The notes below the pieces were generated by a model. The model was given only the letters and a program-made list of their open reading frames with translations. It was not told the origin of the DNA and did no database searches. From contig CAYQMI010000032.1 in assembly GCA_964418575.1 (NCBI GenBank), positions 1 to 31,801 on the forward strand: a DNA stretch of 31,801 nucleotides, read 5' to 3'. This DNA is from Glaciecola sp964418575. Lineage in GTDB: Bacteria > Pseudomonadota > Gammaproteobacteria > Enterobacterales > Alteromonadaceae. Below are positions 1 to 7,551 of the stretch, piece after piece (the first letter of the stretch is position 1; the number at the start of each line of letters is the position of its first letter). Made by a program: the position numbers and the translations under genes.

Positions 1-479
1 AGCCTTTGGTTTATTAGGCTCGCCATGCTTTCGCCTTCGCTTGCGCGGGCGGCTAAAAATTGGGTGAGGGCTTCGTCAAATGCGTTCATCATTACTTGCT
101 GCATTTGATCAACGTCGGCTTCTTGCGTTGCCATTACACCTGGCCAGCGTAAAATGTCAGTGGGGTTAATGCTGCCGTCTGCGCCTGCTGTTTGTACCTG
201 CTTTGCCGCTTGAATTAATTGATTCGCTAGCTCAGGATGAAAGGTCAGCGCGCCTTGGTTGGCTTCGTTAAAGCTAATTCTTAAGGCGCATTCTACTTTG
301 CCTCGTTGCAAACGCTTGCGAAAGCGCTCACGTAACATCGGCTCAAGTGAGCGAAACTGCTCAGGCAGGCGATAGTGAGTTTCTAAATAGCGCTGATTTA
401 CCGACCGAATCTCCCAAACGGCTGTGCCCCAATCGGCTTTTGTTTCAACGCGGGCAAATCCAGTCATGCTGTAAATCAT
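1..479 (-). CDS. yicC: YicC family protein (endoribonuclease/RNase adaptor), N-terminal part
   Basis: The first 159 codons of a leftward gene are visible and the rest lies beyond the left edge. The start ATG is at 477-479 and the protein opens MIYSMTGFAR, the hallmark N-terminus of the YicC family, followed by the conserved EIRSVNQRYLE stretch and an RxRLQRGKVE motif. The E. coli family member is about 287 residues, so roughly the last 45 percent is missing. YicC proteins are cytoplasmic and have been linked to ribonuclease activity and small-RNA turnover. In E. coli yicC is the divergent neighbour of rph; here the same order holds but an S9 peptidase gene stands between them. An AGAG-type ribosome site lies about 11 bases upstream of the start. 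The identification is firm; the biochemical role comes from family knowledge. Confidence 0.93.
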   Translation of the reverse strand, partial: MIYSMTGFARVETKADWGTAVWEIRSVNQRYLETHYRLPEQFRSLEPMLRERFRKRLQRGKVECALRISFNEANQGALTFHPELANQLIQAAKQVQTAGADGSINPTDILRWPGVMATQEADVDQMQQVMMNAFDEALTQFLAARASEGESMASLINQR

Positions 480-654
480 AGGTTTTCTCTAGTTTTGGTA
501 AATAAAAGCTGTGCTAAGTCTAGAGGCAATCACCGGCACTGTCATGTTTTTCTTTGCATTAGAAAAAATACTGTATTAGGGTTATTTACAGCGCTAGCGG
601 TTCTGATATTGTGCTGCGCACATTTTGTTCACTTTGTATGATTCACGGTGTTAT

Positions 655-2616
655 ATGCAGTCCAATAAGCTCTTGAACTTAGTAGTAATCTCCACAGTTG
701 CCATCCTTGGTTTGTTTGTAAAATCTTTCGCTTTGCCAACCCCCGCGCAAATAGCTGAAAAAAACGAATTCGTTAACGTAAAAATCAGCCCCGACGGCGA
801 GCATCTTGCCTTTGCTTTGATAAAAGATGGTAAGCGGCAGTTGGCCGTCGTCAATACTCAAAGTATGGAAGCTGTTGGCGGTGTAAGCTTTGGTACTAAG
901 CAGCAGGTTGGTGCTTTTTACTGGGCAAACAACGAACGCTTGGTAATGAAAGTGCTAGAGCACAACCCGTGGGCAGAATTTCCTGCATATTATGGCGAGT
1001 TGTTCGCGATTAATCTCGACGGTCGGCGCAGTGACATTATTTATGGATACCGCGGCGGCGAGCAACAGGTTGGCACTAAGCTAAAAACAAAGGATGCGGT
1101 GCGCGGATGGGCAGACATAGTTAGCATGTTGCCAAACGATGAAGACCATATCCTTATAACATCTCAACCTCAGTCGGCCGACGGTCGCCGCCAAAAAACG
1201 GTTCACAAACTTAATATTTACACTGGCGAGCTAAGCTCAGTGATCGCAGGTGTGCCAACTGATTCGGAATATATTGTAGCAGGGGATAATGGCGTGCTTC
1301 AGTTTGCAGTAGGTATAAATGCGCAAAACAAAAAACGCATTTACAAATACCAAGATGATGAATTTGTGGATGTGAGCGAGCAGAACTTTGGAAACGGATT
1401 TCATATTGCGGGCGTTGGTGCACAGGGCAAGAGTGTTTTGTACTACGACAATATTGAAAGCAATACCGATACGCTATACAAGTTAGACGTTGCCAGCGGC
1501 GAGCGCACTGCATTATTCAATCATCCAAATGTGGATATTACCAAGGTAGAGCTTGCGAGCGACGGCGTAACACCTATCGCGATCATTCTGGATGATGGTT
1601 ATCCGAGTTATCATTTATTGCAGTCTGACTCAGTAGAATCGAAAATATTTTCTGAACTCAGCGAAATGTTCAAAGGCTATAGAATAAGCATTACCAGTGC
1701 GAACGACGCCAATACGCTTTTTACTATTAGGGCGACTAACGAAATCGTACCGGGGCAATTTTATTTGTACGACGCGTCTAACAAAAAGCTTCGCTTACTC
1801 TTTGCCAATAAAAGCGATATACCCGCCAATCAATTTTCACAATCATCACCGTTTAGCTTTAAAGCGTCTGACGGCGTGAATATTCATGCCTATATTACCT
1901 ATCCATCGCATATTCCTGAAACACAAAATGTGCCTTTAGTGACCTTAGTGCACGGTGGGCCAATTGCACGAGACTATTGGAATTTTGATTCTGAGGTGCA
2001 ACTGCTTGCATCGCAAGGCTATGCGGTGCTGCGAGTAAACTTCCGTGGCTCAGATGGTTATGGTTCGGATTACCGAATGATGTCTCGTAAACAGTGGGGC
2101 ACGCGTATGCAGCAAGACATTATTGAAGCAACACAGTTTGTTATTGGCGCCGGCGGTATCGACTCAAACAAAGTATGCATTATGGGGGCAAGCTTTGGTG
2201 GATATTCAGCTGTAATGTCTGCAACAATGGCGCCCGATTTGTTTAAATGCGTAGTTGCGCATGCTGGTGTGTACGATTTAGAGCTGATGTTTGAAGAAGG
2301 TGATATTCAAGAGTATCTATTGTACGGAAAAGCGTATTTAACTGAGCAACTTGGCAACGACCCGGCAATCTTAAAAGCACAGTCTCCAGTCAATCATGTG
2401 GCGAAGCTAAAAGCACCTGTATTTTTAGCGCACGGTGGTGAAGACGAGAGGGTGCCGCTTTCACACGCTATTTCTCTTAAAGCGGCGCTTGATGCAAACA
2501 ACAAACCTTATGAATGGCACTACGAAGAGCGAGCGGGCCATGGCTTTTATGAAGAGGAATCGACCATCGCGTATTTTGAGGCCGTTTCAAAGTTTTTAGC
2601 CAAACACCTGCGATAG
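655..2616 (+). CDS. Exported S9-family (prolyl oligopeptidase-like) serine peptidase
   Basis: A 653-residue protein with an N-terminal signal peptide (hydrophobic stretch about residues 7-26), a beta-propeller-like N-terminal region (about 35-390) and a C-terminal alpha/beta-hydrolase domain. The catalytic triad reads as Ser513 in GASFGG, Asp597 in HGGEDERVP and His629 in AGHGF, all in the order expected for family S9. It probably hydrolyses short peptides in the periplasm. I chose the ATG at 655; the reading frame also opens at a TTG at 625, but that would put ten polar residues before the signal peptide. No strong ribosome site precedes either start. It is a clear paralogue of the S9 gene at 23202-25148, sharing YYWANDER/YYWANNER, the GEQQxG segment and VHKLNIYTG. 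It sits between yicC and rph, which are usually adjacent. Exact substrate is unknown. Confidence 0.9.
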   Translation: MQSNKLLNLVVISTVAILGLFVKSFALPTPAQIAEKNEFVNVKISPDGEHLAFALIKDGKRQLAVVNTQSMEAVGGVSFGTKQQVGAFYWANNERLVMKVLEHNPWAEFPAYYGELFAINLDGRRSDIIYGYRGGEQQVGTKLKTKDAVRGWADIVSMLPNDEDHILITSQPQSADGRRQKTVHKLNIYTGELSSVIAGVPTDSEYIVAGDNGVLQFAVGINAQNKKRIYKYQDDEFVDVSEQNFGNGFHIAGVGAQGKSVLYYDNIESNTDTLYKLDVASGERTALFNHPNVDITKVELASDGVTPIAIILDDGYPSYHLLQSDSVESKIFSELSEMFKGYRISITSANDANTLFTIRATNEIVPGQFYLYDASNKKLRLLFANKSDIPANQFSQSSPFSFKASDGVNIHAYITYPSHIPETQNVPLVTLVHGGPIARDYWNFDSEVQLLASQGYAVLRVNFRGSDGYGSDYRMMSRKQWGTRMQQDIIEATQFVIGAGGIDSNKVCIMGASFGGYSAVMSATMAPDLFKCVVAHAGVYDLELMFEEGDIQEYLLYGKAYLTEQLGNDPAILKAQSPVNHVAKLKAPVFLAHGGEDERVPLSHAISLKAALDANNKPYEWHYEERAGHGFYEEESTIAYFEAVSKFLAKHLR

Positions 2617-2661
2617 CTTTTAAAGTAAGAGTTTTAAAGCCAGAGTTTCCCCCTTCCCAGC

Positions 2662-2686
2662 AGATGCGGTATACTTCGCCGCATCT
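2662..2686 (+). promoter_or_regulatory. Candidate rph-pyrE-tusA promoter with its -10 box inside a palindrome
   Basis: Two 8-base arms, agatgcgg (2662-2669) and ccgcatct (2679-2686), are perfect inverted repeats. The 9-base spacer starts with TATACT (2670-2675), a good -10 hexamer. A weak -35 (tttccc, 2646-2651) lies 18 bases upstream. It is located 47-71 bases before the rph start. There is no T-tract after the second arm, so it is a poor terminator for the S9 gene. The promoter and operator role is inferred. Confidence 0.4.
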
Positions 2687-2732
2687 AATTTCCGCTATTT
2701 AAATAAATCTACGGCACTAGGAGCCTATATTC

Positions 2733-3437
2733 ATGCGTCCAAGCAATCGCACGGCCAGTCAAATTCGTCCAGTTACTGTTACTCGTTCTTTTACATGCCA
2801 TGCTGAAGGCTCGGTGTTAATCGAGTTTGGTAACACTAAGGTTTTGTGTAATGCAAGTGTGCAAGAGGGCGTTCCGCGCTTTATGAAAGGTCAGGGCAAG
2901 GGCTGGATCACGGCCGAATACAGCATGCTACCGCGCGCTACTCACACCCGTTCAGATCGCGAAGCAGCTCGTGGCAAACAAGGCGGGCGCACGCTTGAAA
3001 TTCAAAGATTGATCGCGCGTTCTTTACGTGCCGCGGTTGATTTAAAAATGTTGGGTGAAAACACCATCACGGTCGATTGTGATGTTATTCAAGCCGACGG
3101 CGGCACGCGCACCGCTTCAATCACAGGGGCTTGCGTTGCACTAGTCGATGCCCTTAGCTATATGCGTAAAAAAGGCATTCTGAAAACCAATCCTCTCAAG
3201 CACATGATTGCTGCTGTATCGGTTGGCGTTTACAAAGGCACGCCTATCGCCGATTTAGAATACTTAGAAGACGCTGAAGCTGAAACCGATATGAACGTGG
3301 TAATGACCGATACCGGTAAGCTAATTGAAGTGCAGGGCACCGCAGAAGGCGAACCCTTTAGCTTTGATGAAATGAACGAAATGCTTGAGCTTGCACGAGT
3401 AGGCATTAAAGAGTTGTTCGATATTCAGCGTGTTAGC
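2733..3437 (+). CDS. rph: Ribonuclease PH, C-terminal tip lost in assembly gap
   Basis: Phosphate-dependent 3'-5' exoribonuclease that trims tRNA 3' ends. The 235 visible residues match E. coli RNase PH nearly throughout: MRPSNR start, RPVTVTRSF, HAEGSVLIEFG, VPRFMKGQGKGWITAEYSML, the phosphate-binding RxxREAxxGKQGGRT region, QADGGTRTASITGAC and DMNVVMTD. E. coli Rph has 238 residues, so by alignment only about three residues and the stop are hidden in the N run that begins at 3438. The start is supported by AGGAG at 2719-2723, nine bases upstream. First gene of a likely rph-pyrE-tusA operon. The open reading frame that appears to run through the N block into pyrE is an artefact of the unknown bases. 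Confidence 0.95.
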
Positions 3438-3537
3438 NNNNNNNNNNNNNNNNNNNNNNNNNNNNNNNNNNNNNNNNNNNNNNNNNNNNNNNNNNNNNNN
3501 NNNNNNNNNNNNNNNNNNNNNNNNNNNNNNNNNNNNN
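3438..3537. other. Assembly gap (100 N) between rph and pyrE
   Basis: Exactly 100 undetermined bases, the usual placeholder for a gap of unknown size. It hides the last codons of rph, the rph-pyrE spacer and possibly more. In E. coli this spacer carries the pyrE attenuator, so a stable hairpin may have interrupted the assembly; that is inference. Confidence 0.97.
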
Positions 3538-3548
3538 AGATAACAAAG

Positions 3549-4196
3549 ATGCAAGATTATAAACGAGAATTTATTGAGTTCGCCATTGAGCGCAATGTGC
3601 TGAAATTTGGCGAGTTCACCTTAAAATCAGGTCGCACCAGCCCTTACTTCTTTAATGCTGGCTTATTTAATACCGGTCGCGATTTAGCAAAGTTAGGTCG
3701 CTTTTTTGCCAGCGCCTTACAAGCTGAAGAGGCATCTTACGACATTCTCTTTGGCCCAGCCTACAAAGGCATAACCATCGCCTCGGCAACAGCTATTGCG
3801 CTTTCAAACTGCTTTGGCGAAGACGTGCCATTTTGCTTTAACCGCAAAGAAGCAAAAACCCACGGTGAAGGCGGCTCGCTTGTAGGCAGTCCTTTAAAAG
3901 GCAAGGTGATGTTGGTAGACGATGTGATTACCGCAGGTACTGCAATACGCGAATCGATGCAAATTATCAGCGAGCAAAACGCTAGCCTGGCTGGGGTATT
4001 AATCGCGCTGAATCGTCAGGAAAAAGGCACGGGTGAATTATCGGCTATTCAGGAAGTTGAGCGAGACTATAACACCAAGGTTTACTCCATTGTTTCCTTG
4101 TCTGATGTGCTGGAGTACCTAAGTGAAAGTGGTGAAAATGCCGATGCTATTGCATCTATCAAGGCATACCGTGAACAATACGGAATCGACGTATAA
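3549..4196 (+). CDS. pyrE: Orotate phosphoribosyltransferase
   Basis: Converts orotate and PRPP to orotidine 5'-phosphate in pyrimidine synthesis. The 215-residue product agrees with the 213-residue E. coli enzyme: YKREFIEFAI, the LKSGRTSPYFFNAG substrate loop, FGPAYKGI, FNRKEAKTHGEGG (catalytic flexible loop) and the PRPP-binding MLVDDVITAGTA near residue 120-132. I place the start at ATG 3549, eleven bases after the assembly gap, because MQDYKREFIEFA matches the family N-terminus; the ribosome site, if any, is mostly in the gap. tusA begins three bases after its stop, so the two are probably co-transcribed and may be translationally coupled. Any leader-peptide attenuation of the type known in enterics cannot be judged because that spacer is missing. 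Confidence 0.95.
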   Translation: MQDYKREFIEFAIERNVLKFGEFTLKSGRTSPYFFNAGLFNTGRDLAKLGRFFASALQAEEASYDILFGPAYKGITIASATAIALSNCFGEDVPFCFNRKEAKTHGEGGSLVGSPLKGKVMLVDDVITAGTAIRESMQIISEQNASLAGVLIALNRQEKGTGELSAIQEVERDYNTKVYSIVSLSDVLEYLSESGENADAIASIKAYREQYGIDV

Positions 4197-4199
4197 AGC

Positions 4200-4457
4200 A
4201 TGTCTTCAGAGCATTCGCTAGACTTTGATAAAGCAGATCATCACTTAGATGCAATGGGCTTACGCTGCCCAGAGCCGGTGATGATGGTGCGTTTGCAGGT
4301 ACGCAAAATGCAGGAGGGTGAAACCTTGTGCGTGAGTGCCGACGACCACTCCACTACTCGCGACATCCCCAGTTTCTGCCGCTTTATGAATCATACCCTA
4401 TTGGCGCAAGATATTGCGGCTGTGCCTTATCGATATTTGCTTAAGAAAGGGCTCTAA
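4200..4457 (+). CDS. tusA: Sulfur carrier protein TusA
   Basis: An 85-residue sulfur-relay protein that takes persulfide sulfur from a cysteine desulfurase (IscS) and passes it to TusBCD for 2-thiouridine in tRNA; it is also used in molybdenum cofactor sulfur supply. The active cysteine is Cys23 in GLRCPEPVMMVR. ADDHSTTRDIP and the PYRYLLKKG ending match E. coli TusA (81 residues) rather than the looser YedF group. The gene starts three bases after the pyrE stop and has no convincing ribosome site of its own, suggesting coupling to pyrE. In E. coli tusA is not in a pyr operon, so this placement is lineage-specific. Identification is strong; the partner proteins are not in this window. Confidence 0.92.
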   Translation: MSSEHSLDFDKADHHLDAMGLRCPEPVMMVRLQVRKMQEGETLCVSADDHSTTRDIPSFCRFMNHTLLAQDIAAVPYRYLLKKGL

Positions 4458-4533
4458 CCTTCTTAACTCGAGACACCAATCACGCCACGGCTACTATAGT
4501 CACCTTATCGTTATTACCGTCACACCACCGTCG

Positions 4534-4599
4534 TTCCCGCGCAGGCGGGAATCTCGTAACGATACTGCTTTAGCTTATAGGGGGCCGGCCTGCGCCGGC
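4534..4599. repeat. REP-like pair of GC-rich hairpins
   Basis: Two small hairpins lie 32 bases apart in the spacer between the convergent tusA and methyltransferase genes. The first has arms ttcccgc (4534-4540) and gcgggaa (4545-4551) around gcag. The second has gccggc (4584-4589) and gccggc (4594-4599) around ctgc, the complement of gcag. The loops are therefore in opposite orientation, as in paired inverted REP elements. Such elements are common extragenic repeats in proteobacteria, and this pair could also stop transcription or protect 3' ends from both sides. Copy number cannot be judged here. Confidence 0.75.
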
Positions 4600-4632
4600 A
4601 TTACCTGTGGTATAGAGATGTAATCGCGAGCC

Positions 4633-5391
4633 CTACTCAGGCTTCATAAATTTAAGCGTCCAGCGGTCGGTGTTGCCACTTACTGAGCGTGCACCTACTT
4701 CATATTCAAGCTCATCATCTTCTTTGTAGTGTAAATCGCTGTAATCTACAAATACAAAACCAGCTTCTTGAATCTCATGAATGGCTTTTACTGGGTCCAT
4801 TCGCCGGCGATTGCTGTTGTTCATTGGCTCCATGTGGCGTGCTGTGTGATCAACCACCGCATATATACCGCCCGGTTTTAATGCTTCAAACGCAGCTTTG
4901 TTCATCGCTGCTCGGCCTTGGTCGCCAAAATTATGATAGTTTCTGAAGGTAACCACCATGTCAGCATCGGTCACGCCAAGGCTATCTAGCTCAAGTGAAT
5001 AAAAGCGAGAACCTTCTTCTCTGTACAAGCGTGCGTCTTTGGCAATAATATTCATGCGCTCAAAGCCAGGAGCCGTAGCAAGTGCTGTTTCAATTCGGCC
5101 GGTACCAATGGCGCCATAGTAGGTGCCATTTTCAGCTAAAGTAGGCACTAGTAATTTAGTATACCAACCGCCACCTGGGATCAGCTCAATCACCGTCATG
5201 TCATCTTTTAAGCCAAAAAAGCTTAAGGTTTCAATAGGCTTGCGGTTTGCATCGCGTTCCACTTCTGCCTGCGTTCTAATATCTGATGACATCGCAGTTT
5301 TTAGCTTTTCTTCTACGTTTGCGTAAGCGGTCTGTGCGCCCATGCTCATGGCAAAACAGCATGTTAAACCTAATGCTAAAATTCGTTTCAT
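4633..5391 (-). CDS. Exported class I methyltransferase-like protein (COG4798 type)
   Basis: A 252-residue protein with a clear signal peptide (MKRILALGLTCCF..., cleavage likely after AYA near residue 25). The mature part has a Rossmann-type methyltransferase pattern: VIELIPGGGWYTKLL as motif I (about residues 68-82), an LxxLGVTDADMVVTFRNYHNF segment resembling motif IV, and LKPGGIYAVVDHTA as the post-motif strand. It resembles predicted methyltransferases of the COG4798 type. Export is odd because S-adenosylmethionine is cytoplasmic, so it may act on a different ligand or the fold may have been reused. The start has AGGA seven bases upstream. It faces tusA tail to tail and lies downstream of the DedA gene, from which it is separated by 78 bases. 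Substrate unknown. Confidence 0.75.
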   Translation of the reverse strand: MKRILALGLTCCFAMSMGAQTAYANVEEKLKTAMSSDIRTQAEVERDANRKPIETLSFFGLKDDMTVIELIPGGGWYTKLLVPTLAENGTYYGAIGTGRIETALATAPGFERMNIIAKDARLYREEGSRFYSLELDSLGVTDADMVVTFRNYHNFGDQGRAAMNKAAFEALKPGGIYAVVDHTARHMEPMNNSNRRRMDPVKAIHEIQEAGFVFVDYSDLHYKEDDELEYEVGARSVSGNTDRWTLKFMKPE

Positions 5392-5469
5392 GATGGTGTC
5401 CTTTATTTGATGAGTTTAGCGTTATTTATCCTCAAAACGGCTTTGCGCTCAATACAACTGAGCCAAGCC

Positions 5470-6045
5470 CTAAGCTATAAATATGTTATAGCTAATAATC
5501 GCAACAATCAAAATTGAGCTAATTGTGATGACTTGCCATTTATACCGCTTAATAATTTTTTCGGTTTTGTTTCCGAATAAATACACCAGCAGGGCAAGGC
5601 TAAAATAGCGGATTATTCGGCTTGTGGTCACCGCCAGCATATAAAGAGCAAACGAATAACTGCTTAGCCCCGCTAGTAACATGGCAATTTGCAGGGGAAT
5701 GGGCGTAACGCCGGTACTGAATATAAACCAGAATCCGTTTTTATCCATTTGCGATTGAAAAGCTTCAAATTCTTGTTCGTTTGTTATGTAGGTCATGATT
5801 AGCTCGCGCATTAAATCAAACACAAAATAACCGATGAAGTAACCTAAAATTGCGCCAAGCATGCAACCTAAGGTCGTTATCGTGGCGATCAGCCATATTT
5901 TCTCGCGCCTTACCTGCATTAGCGGAACGAGCAAAGTCTCTAGGGGAATGGGCACAACCGTTGATTCAAGAAATGAAGCAAAGCCAATGCTCGAGAGCAT
6001 ATGTTTGGAGTGAATCATTTTCTTGATGCGCTTTTTGATTTTCAC
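5470..6045 (-). CDS. DedA/YqaA-type (VTT domain) integral membrane protein
   Basis: A small polytopic inner-membrane protein with the SNARE-associated/VTT pattern: FLESTVVPIPLETLLVP near the N-terminus, a glycine-rich GCMLGAILGYFIGYF helix, and GFWFIFSTGVTPIPLQIAMLLAGL, followed by two more hydrophobic segments. DedA-family proteins are linked to membrane lipid (polyprenyl phosphate or phospholipid) translocation and envelope homeostasis. I prefer the GTG start at 6045 because GGAAG lies eight bases upstream; the frame extends to a TTG at 6060, which falls at the edge of a terminator T-tract, and an ATG at 6018 is another option. The start comes only about 14 bases after the terminator of the upstream amidohydrolase gene, so its promoter is unclear. 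Specific lipid substrate unknown. Confidence 0.82.
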   Translation of the reverse strand: MKIKKRIKKMIHSKHMLSSIGFASFLESTVVPIPLETLLVPLMQVRREKIWLIATITTLGCMLGAILGYFIGYFVFDLMRELIMTYITNEQEFEAFQSQMDKNGFWFIFSTGVTPIPLQIAMLLAGLSSYSFALYMLAVTTSRIIRYFSLALLVYLFGNKTEKIIKRYKWQVITISSILIVAIISYNIFIA

Positions 6046-6058
6046 TATCAGAACTTCC

Positions 6059-6094
6059 AAAAAAGCAGGGCCACTTTAACTAAAGCGGCCCTGC
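6059..6094 (-). terminator. Rho-independent terminator of the amidohydrolase gene
   Basis: Read leftward, gcagggcc (6094-6087) pairs perfectly with ggccctgc (6072-6065), with an inner cttt/aaag extension, and is followed directly by a T6 run (6064-6059). It lies 29 bases after the amidohydrolase stop and immediately before the DedA start. Confidence 0.85.
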
Positions 6095-6122
6095 GTGCTG
6101 TTCTTTGTTTAAGTTGAATAAT

Positions 6123-7430
6123 TTACTCGGGCTGTTTAAAAATCAGCCCGTCTTTCATCACAAAATCAACGCTCTGCAACAAGCGTATATTTTCAATTGG
6201 GTCGCCTTTTACTGCCACCAAATCGGCTAGTTTGTTAGTTTCAATAGTGCCAAGCTTGTCATCTACCTTGAGCAATTTTGCGGTGTTGTAGGTGGCGCTT
6301 CGAATAGCGTCCATTTCCGACATACCTGCGCTCACCATCAATTCGAATTCTAGCGCATTGTCGCCGTGCGGTGAAACGCCTGCATCAGTGCCAAAGGCAA
6401 TCATTACGCCGTTTTCATAGGCTTTCGCAAAGGTGTTTTGAATAAGCGGGCCTATTGCCGCTGCTTTAGGGCGCACAATCGCGGGGAAGTAGCCGTCGAT
6501 TTTGGCTTTTTCTGCTACAAAGTTGCCCGCTGAAATGGTGGGTACGTAGTACACATTATTTTTGCGCATGAGCTTAAATATTTCGTCGTCCATGTAGGTG
6601 CCGTGTTCAATGGAATCTACACCTGCAAGAATTGCTCGCTTCATGCCTTCTTTACCGTGCGCATGCACCGCTACAGTCATTTCGTAGTCTTTCGCGGTTT
6701 GCACAATGGCCTCAAGCTCATCGTTCATAAACTGTGGGTTTTGCCCGCTTTTTGCTACTGAAAGTACACCACCTGTGGCGGTAATTTTAATTAAATCAGC
6801 ACCGTCTTTATAACGCTGACGCACTGCTTGACGAGCCTGAGCTACGCCATTTACCACGCCATCTACTGGTGTCGGGCTCCCCATCAGGTCTCTGCGCATG
6901 CCGTTTGTTGGGTCAGCATGACCGCCCGTAGTCGCAATTGACTTGCCGGATGTATAAATGCGAGGTCCGGCTACAATGCCGCTATCTATCGCTTTACGCA
7001 AAGCAACCGTTTCGTTGTAACTATCACCTAGGTTACGCACGGTGGTAAAACCTGCCATCAGGGTTTTTTGTGCATAGTTAACACCCGCTATGGCGTAGTC
7101 TGCTTCGTTATTGCTAAATCGTTTCAAATATCCTGCGGTGCCTTCATTTTGAAAAGTGATGTGCGTATGCATATCCATAAAGCCGGGCATAAGCGTGTAT
7201 TCGCTTAAATCTACAAAGGTATCACCTTCGCCGCCCTGTTCTTTGCCGTCTAGAATATCGGTGATAACGCCTGTGTCGACCACAACTGTTTTGTCGCTTC
7301 TCACCTTACCGTCTTCGGCGGTGATCAGTTTGCCAGCATATATATATGTCGCTGCAAGGGCTTGATGGCTAAGGGCGAGAGTAAGGCCTGCCACTACTAA
7401 ACATTTTGAGAAGGAGGGGATGATTTTCAT
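6123..7430 (-). CDS. Exported metal-dependent amidohydrolase
   Basis: A secreted or periplasmic member of the amidohydrolase superfamily, of the group often annotated as Xaa-Pro dipeptidase or imidazolonepropionase-like. From ATG 7430 there is a signal peptide ending ALSHQALA (about residue 26), then the metal-binding HTH (His88, His90), DLIKITATGG with the probable bridging lysine, AVHAHGKEG, SIEHGT and the FGTDAGVSPHG aspartate motif. All expected metal ligands are present, so it is probably active on a peptide or cyclic amide. An upstream in-frame ATG at 7463 would lengthen the protein by 11 residues; neither start has a strong ribosome site. A strong terminator follows the gene. It is divergent from the chemoreceptor gene with about 120 bases between starts. 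Substrate cannot be deduced. Confidence 0.85.
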   Translation of the reverse strand: MKIIPSFSKCLVVAGLTLALSHQALAATYIYAGKLITAEDGKVRSDKTVVVDTGVITDILDGKEQGGEGDTFVDLSEYTLMPGFMDMHTHITFQNEGTAGYLKRFSNNEADYAIAGVNYAQKTLMAGFTTVRNLGDSYNETVALRKAIDSGIVAGPRIYTSGKSIATTGGHADPTNGMRRDLMGSPTPVDGVVNGVAQARQAVRQRYKDGADLIKITATGGVLSVAKSGQNPQFMNDELEAIVQTAKDYEMTVAVHAHGKEGMKRAILAGVDSIEHGTYMDDEIFKLMRKNNVYYVPTISAGNFVAEKAKIDGYFPAIVRPKAAAIGPLIQNTFAKAYENGVMIAFGTDAGVSPHGDNALEFELMVSAGMSEMDAIRSATYNTAKLLKVDDKLGTIETNKLADLVAVKGDPIENIRLLQSVDFVMKDGLIFKQPE

Positions 7431-7551
7431 AGTTGTTACCACTGTTTTTATTTTCCTACACATTAGGACAATATCACCTTTAGATCAAAGCATTATTGTC
7501 GATAAAACTAAGAAGCTACTGAGTAAAATATTGCACCCAAGGTGCCCCAAA

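Noticed and set aside
2733..4196. Single open frame joining rph and pyrE
   Set aside because: The join runs through 100 N. Both halves are complete or near-complete known enzymes, and pyrE has its own start at 3549, so this is not a fusion protein.
4414..4623. A 69-codon open frame after tusA
   Set aside because: It starts inside tusA in another frame and runs across the REP-like hairpins; the frame is produced by the repeat.
7420..7551. N-terminal extension of the chemoreceptor
   Set aside because: The extra 44 residues do not match Aer-like proteins and overlap the start of the divergent amidohydrolase gene; ATG 7552 has a better ribosome site.
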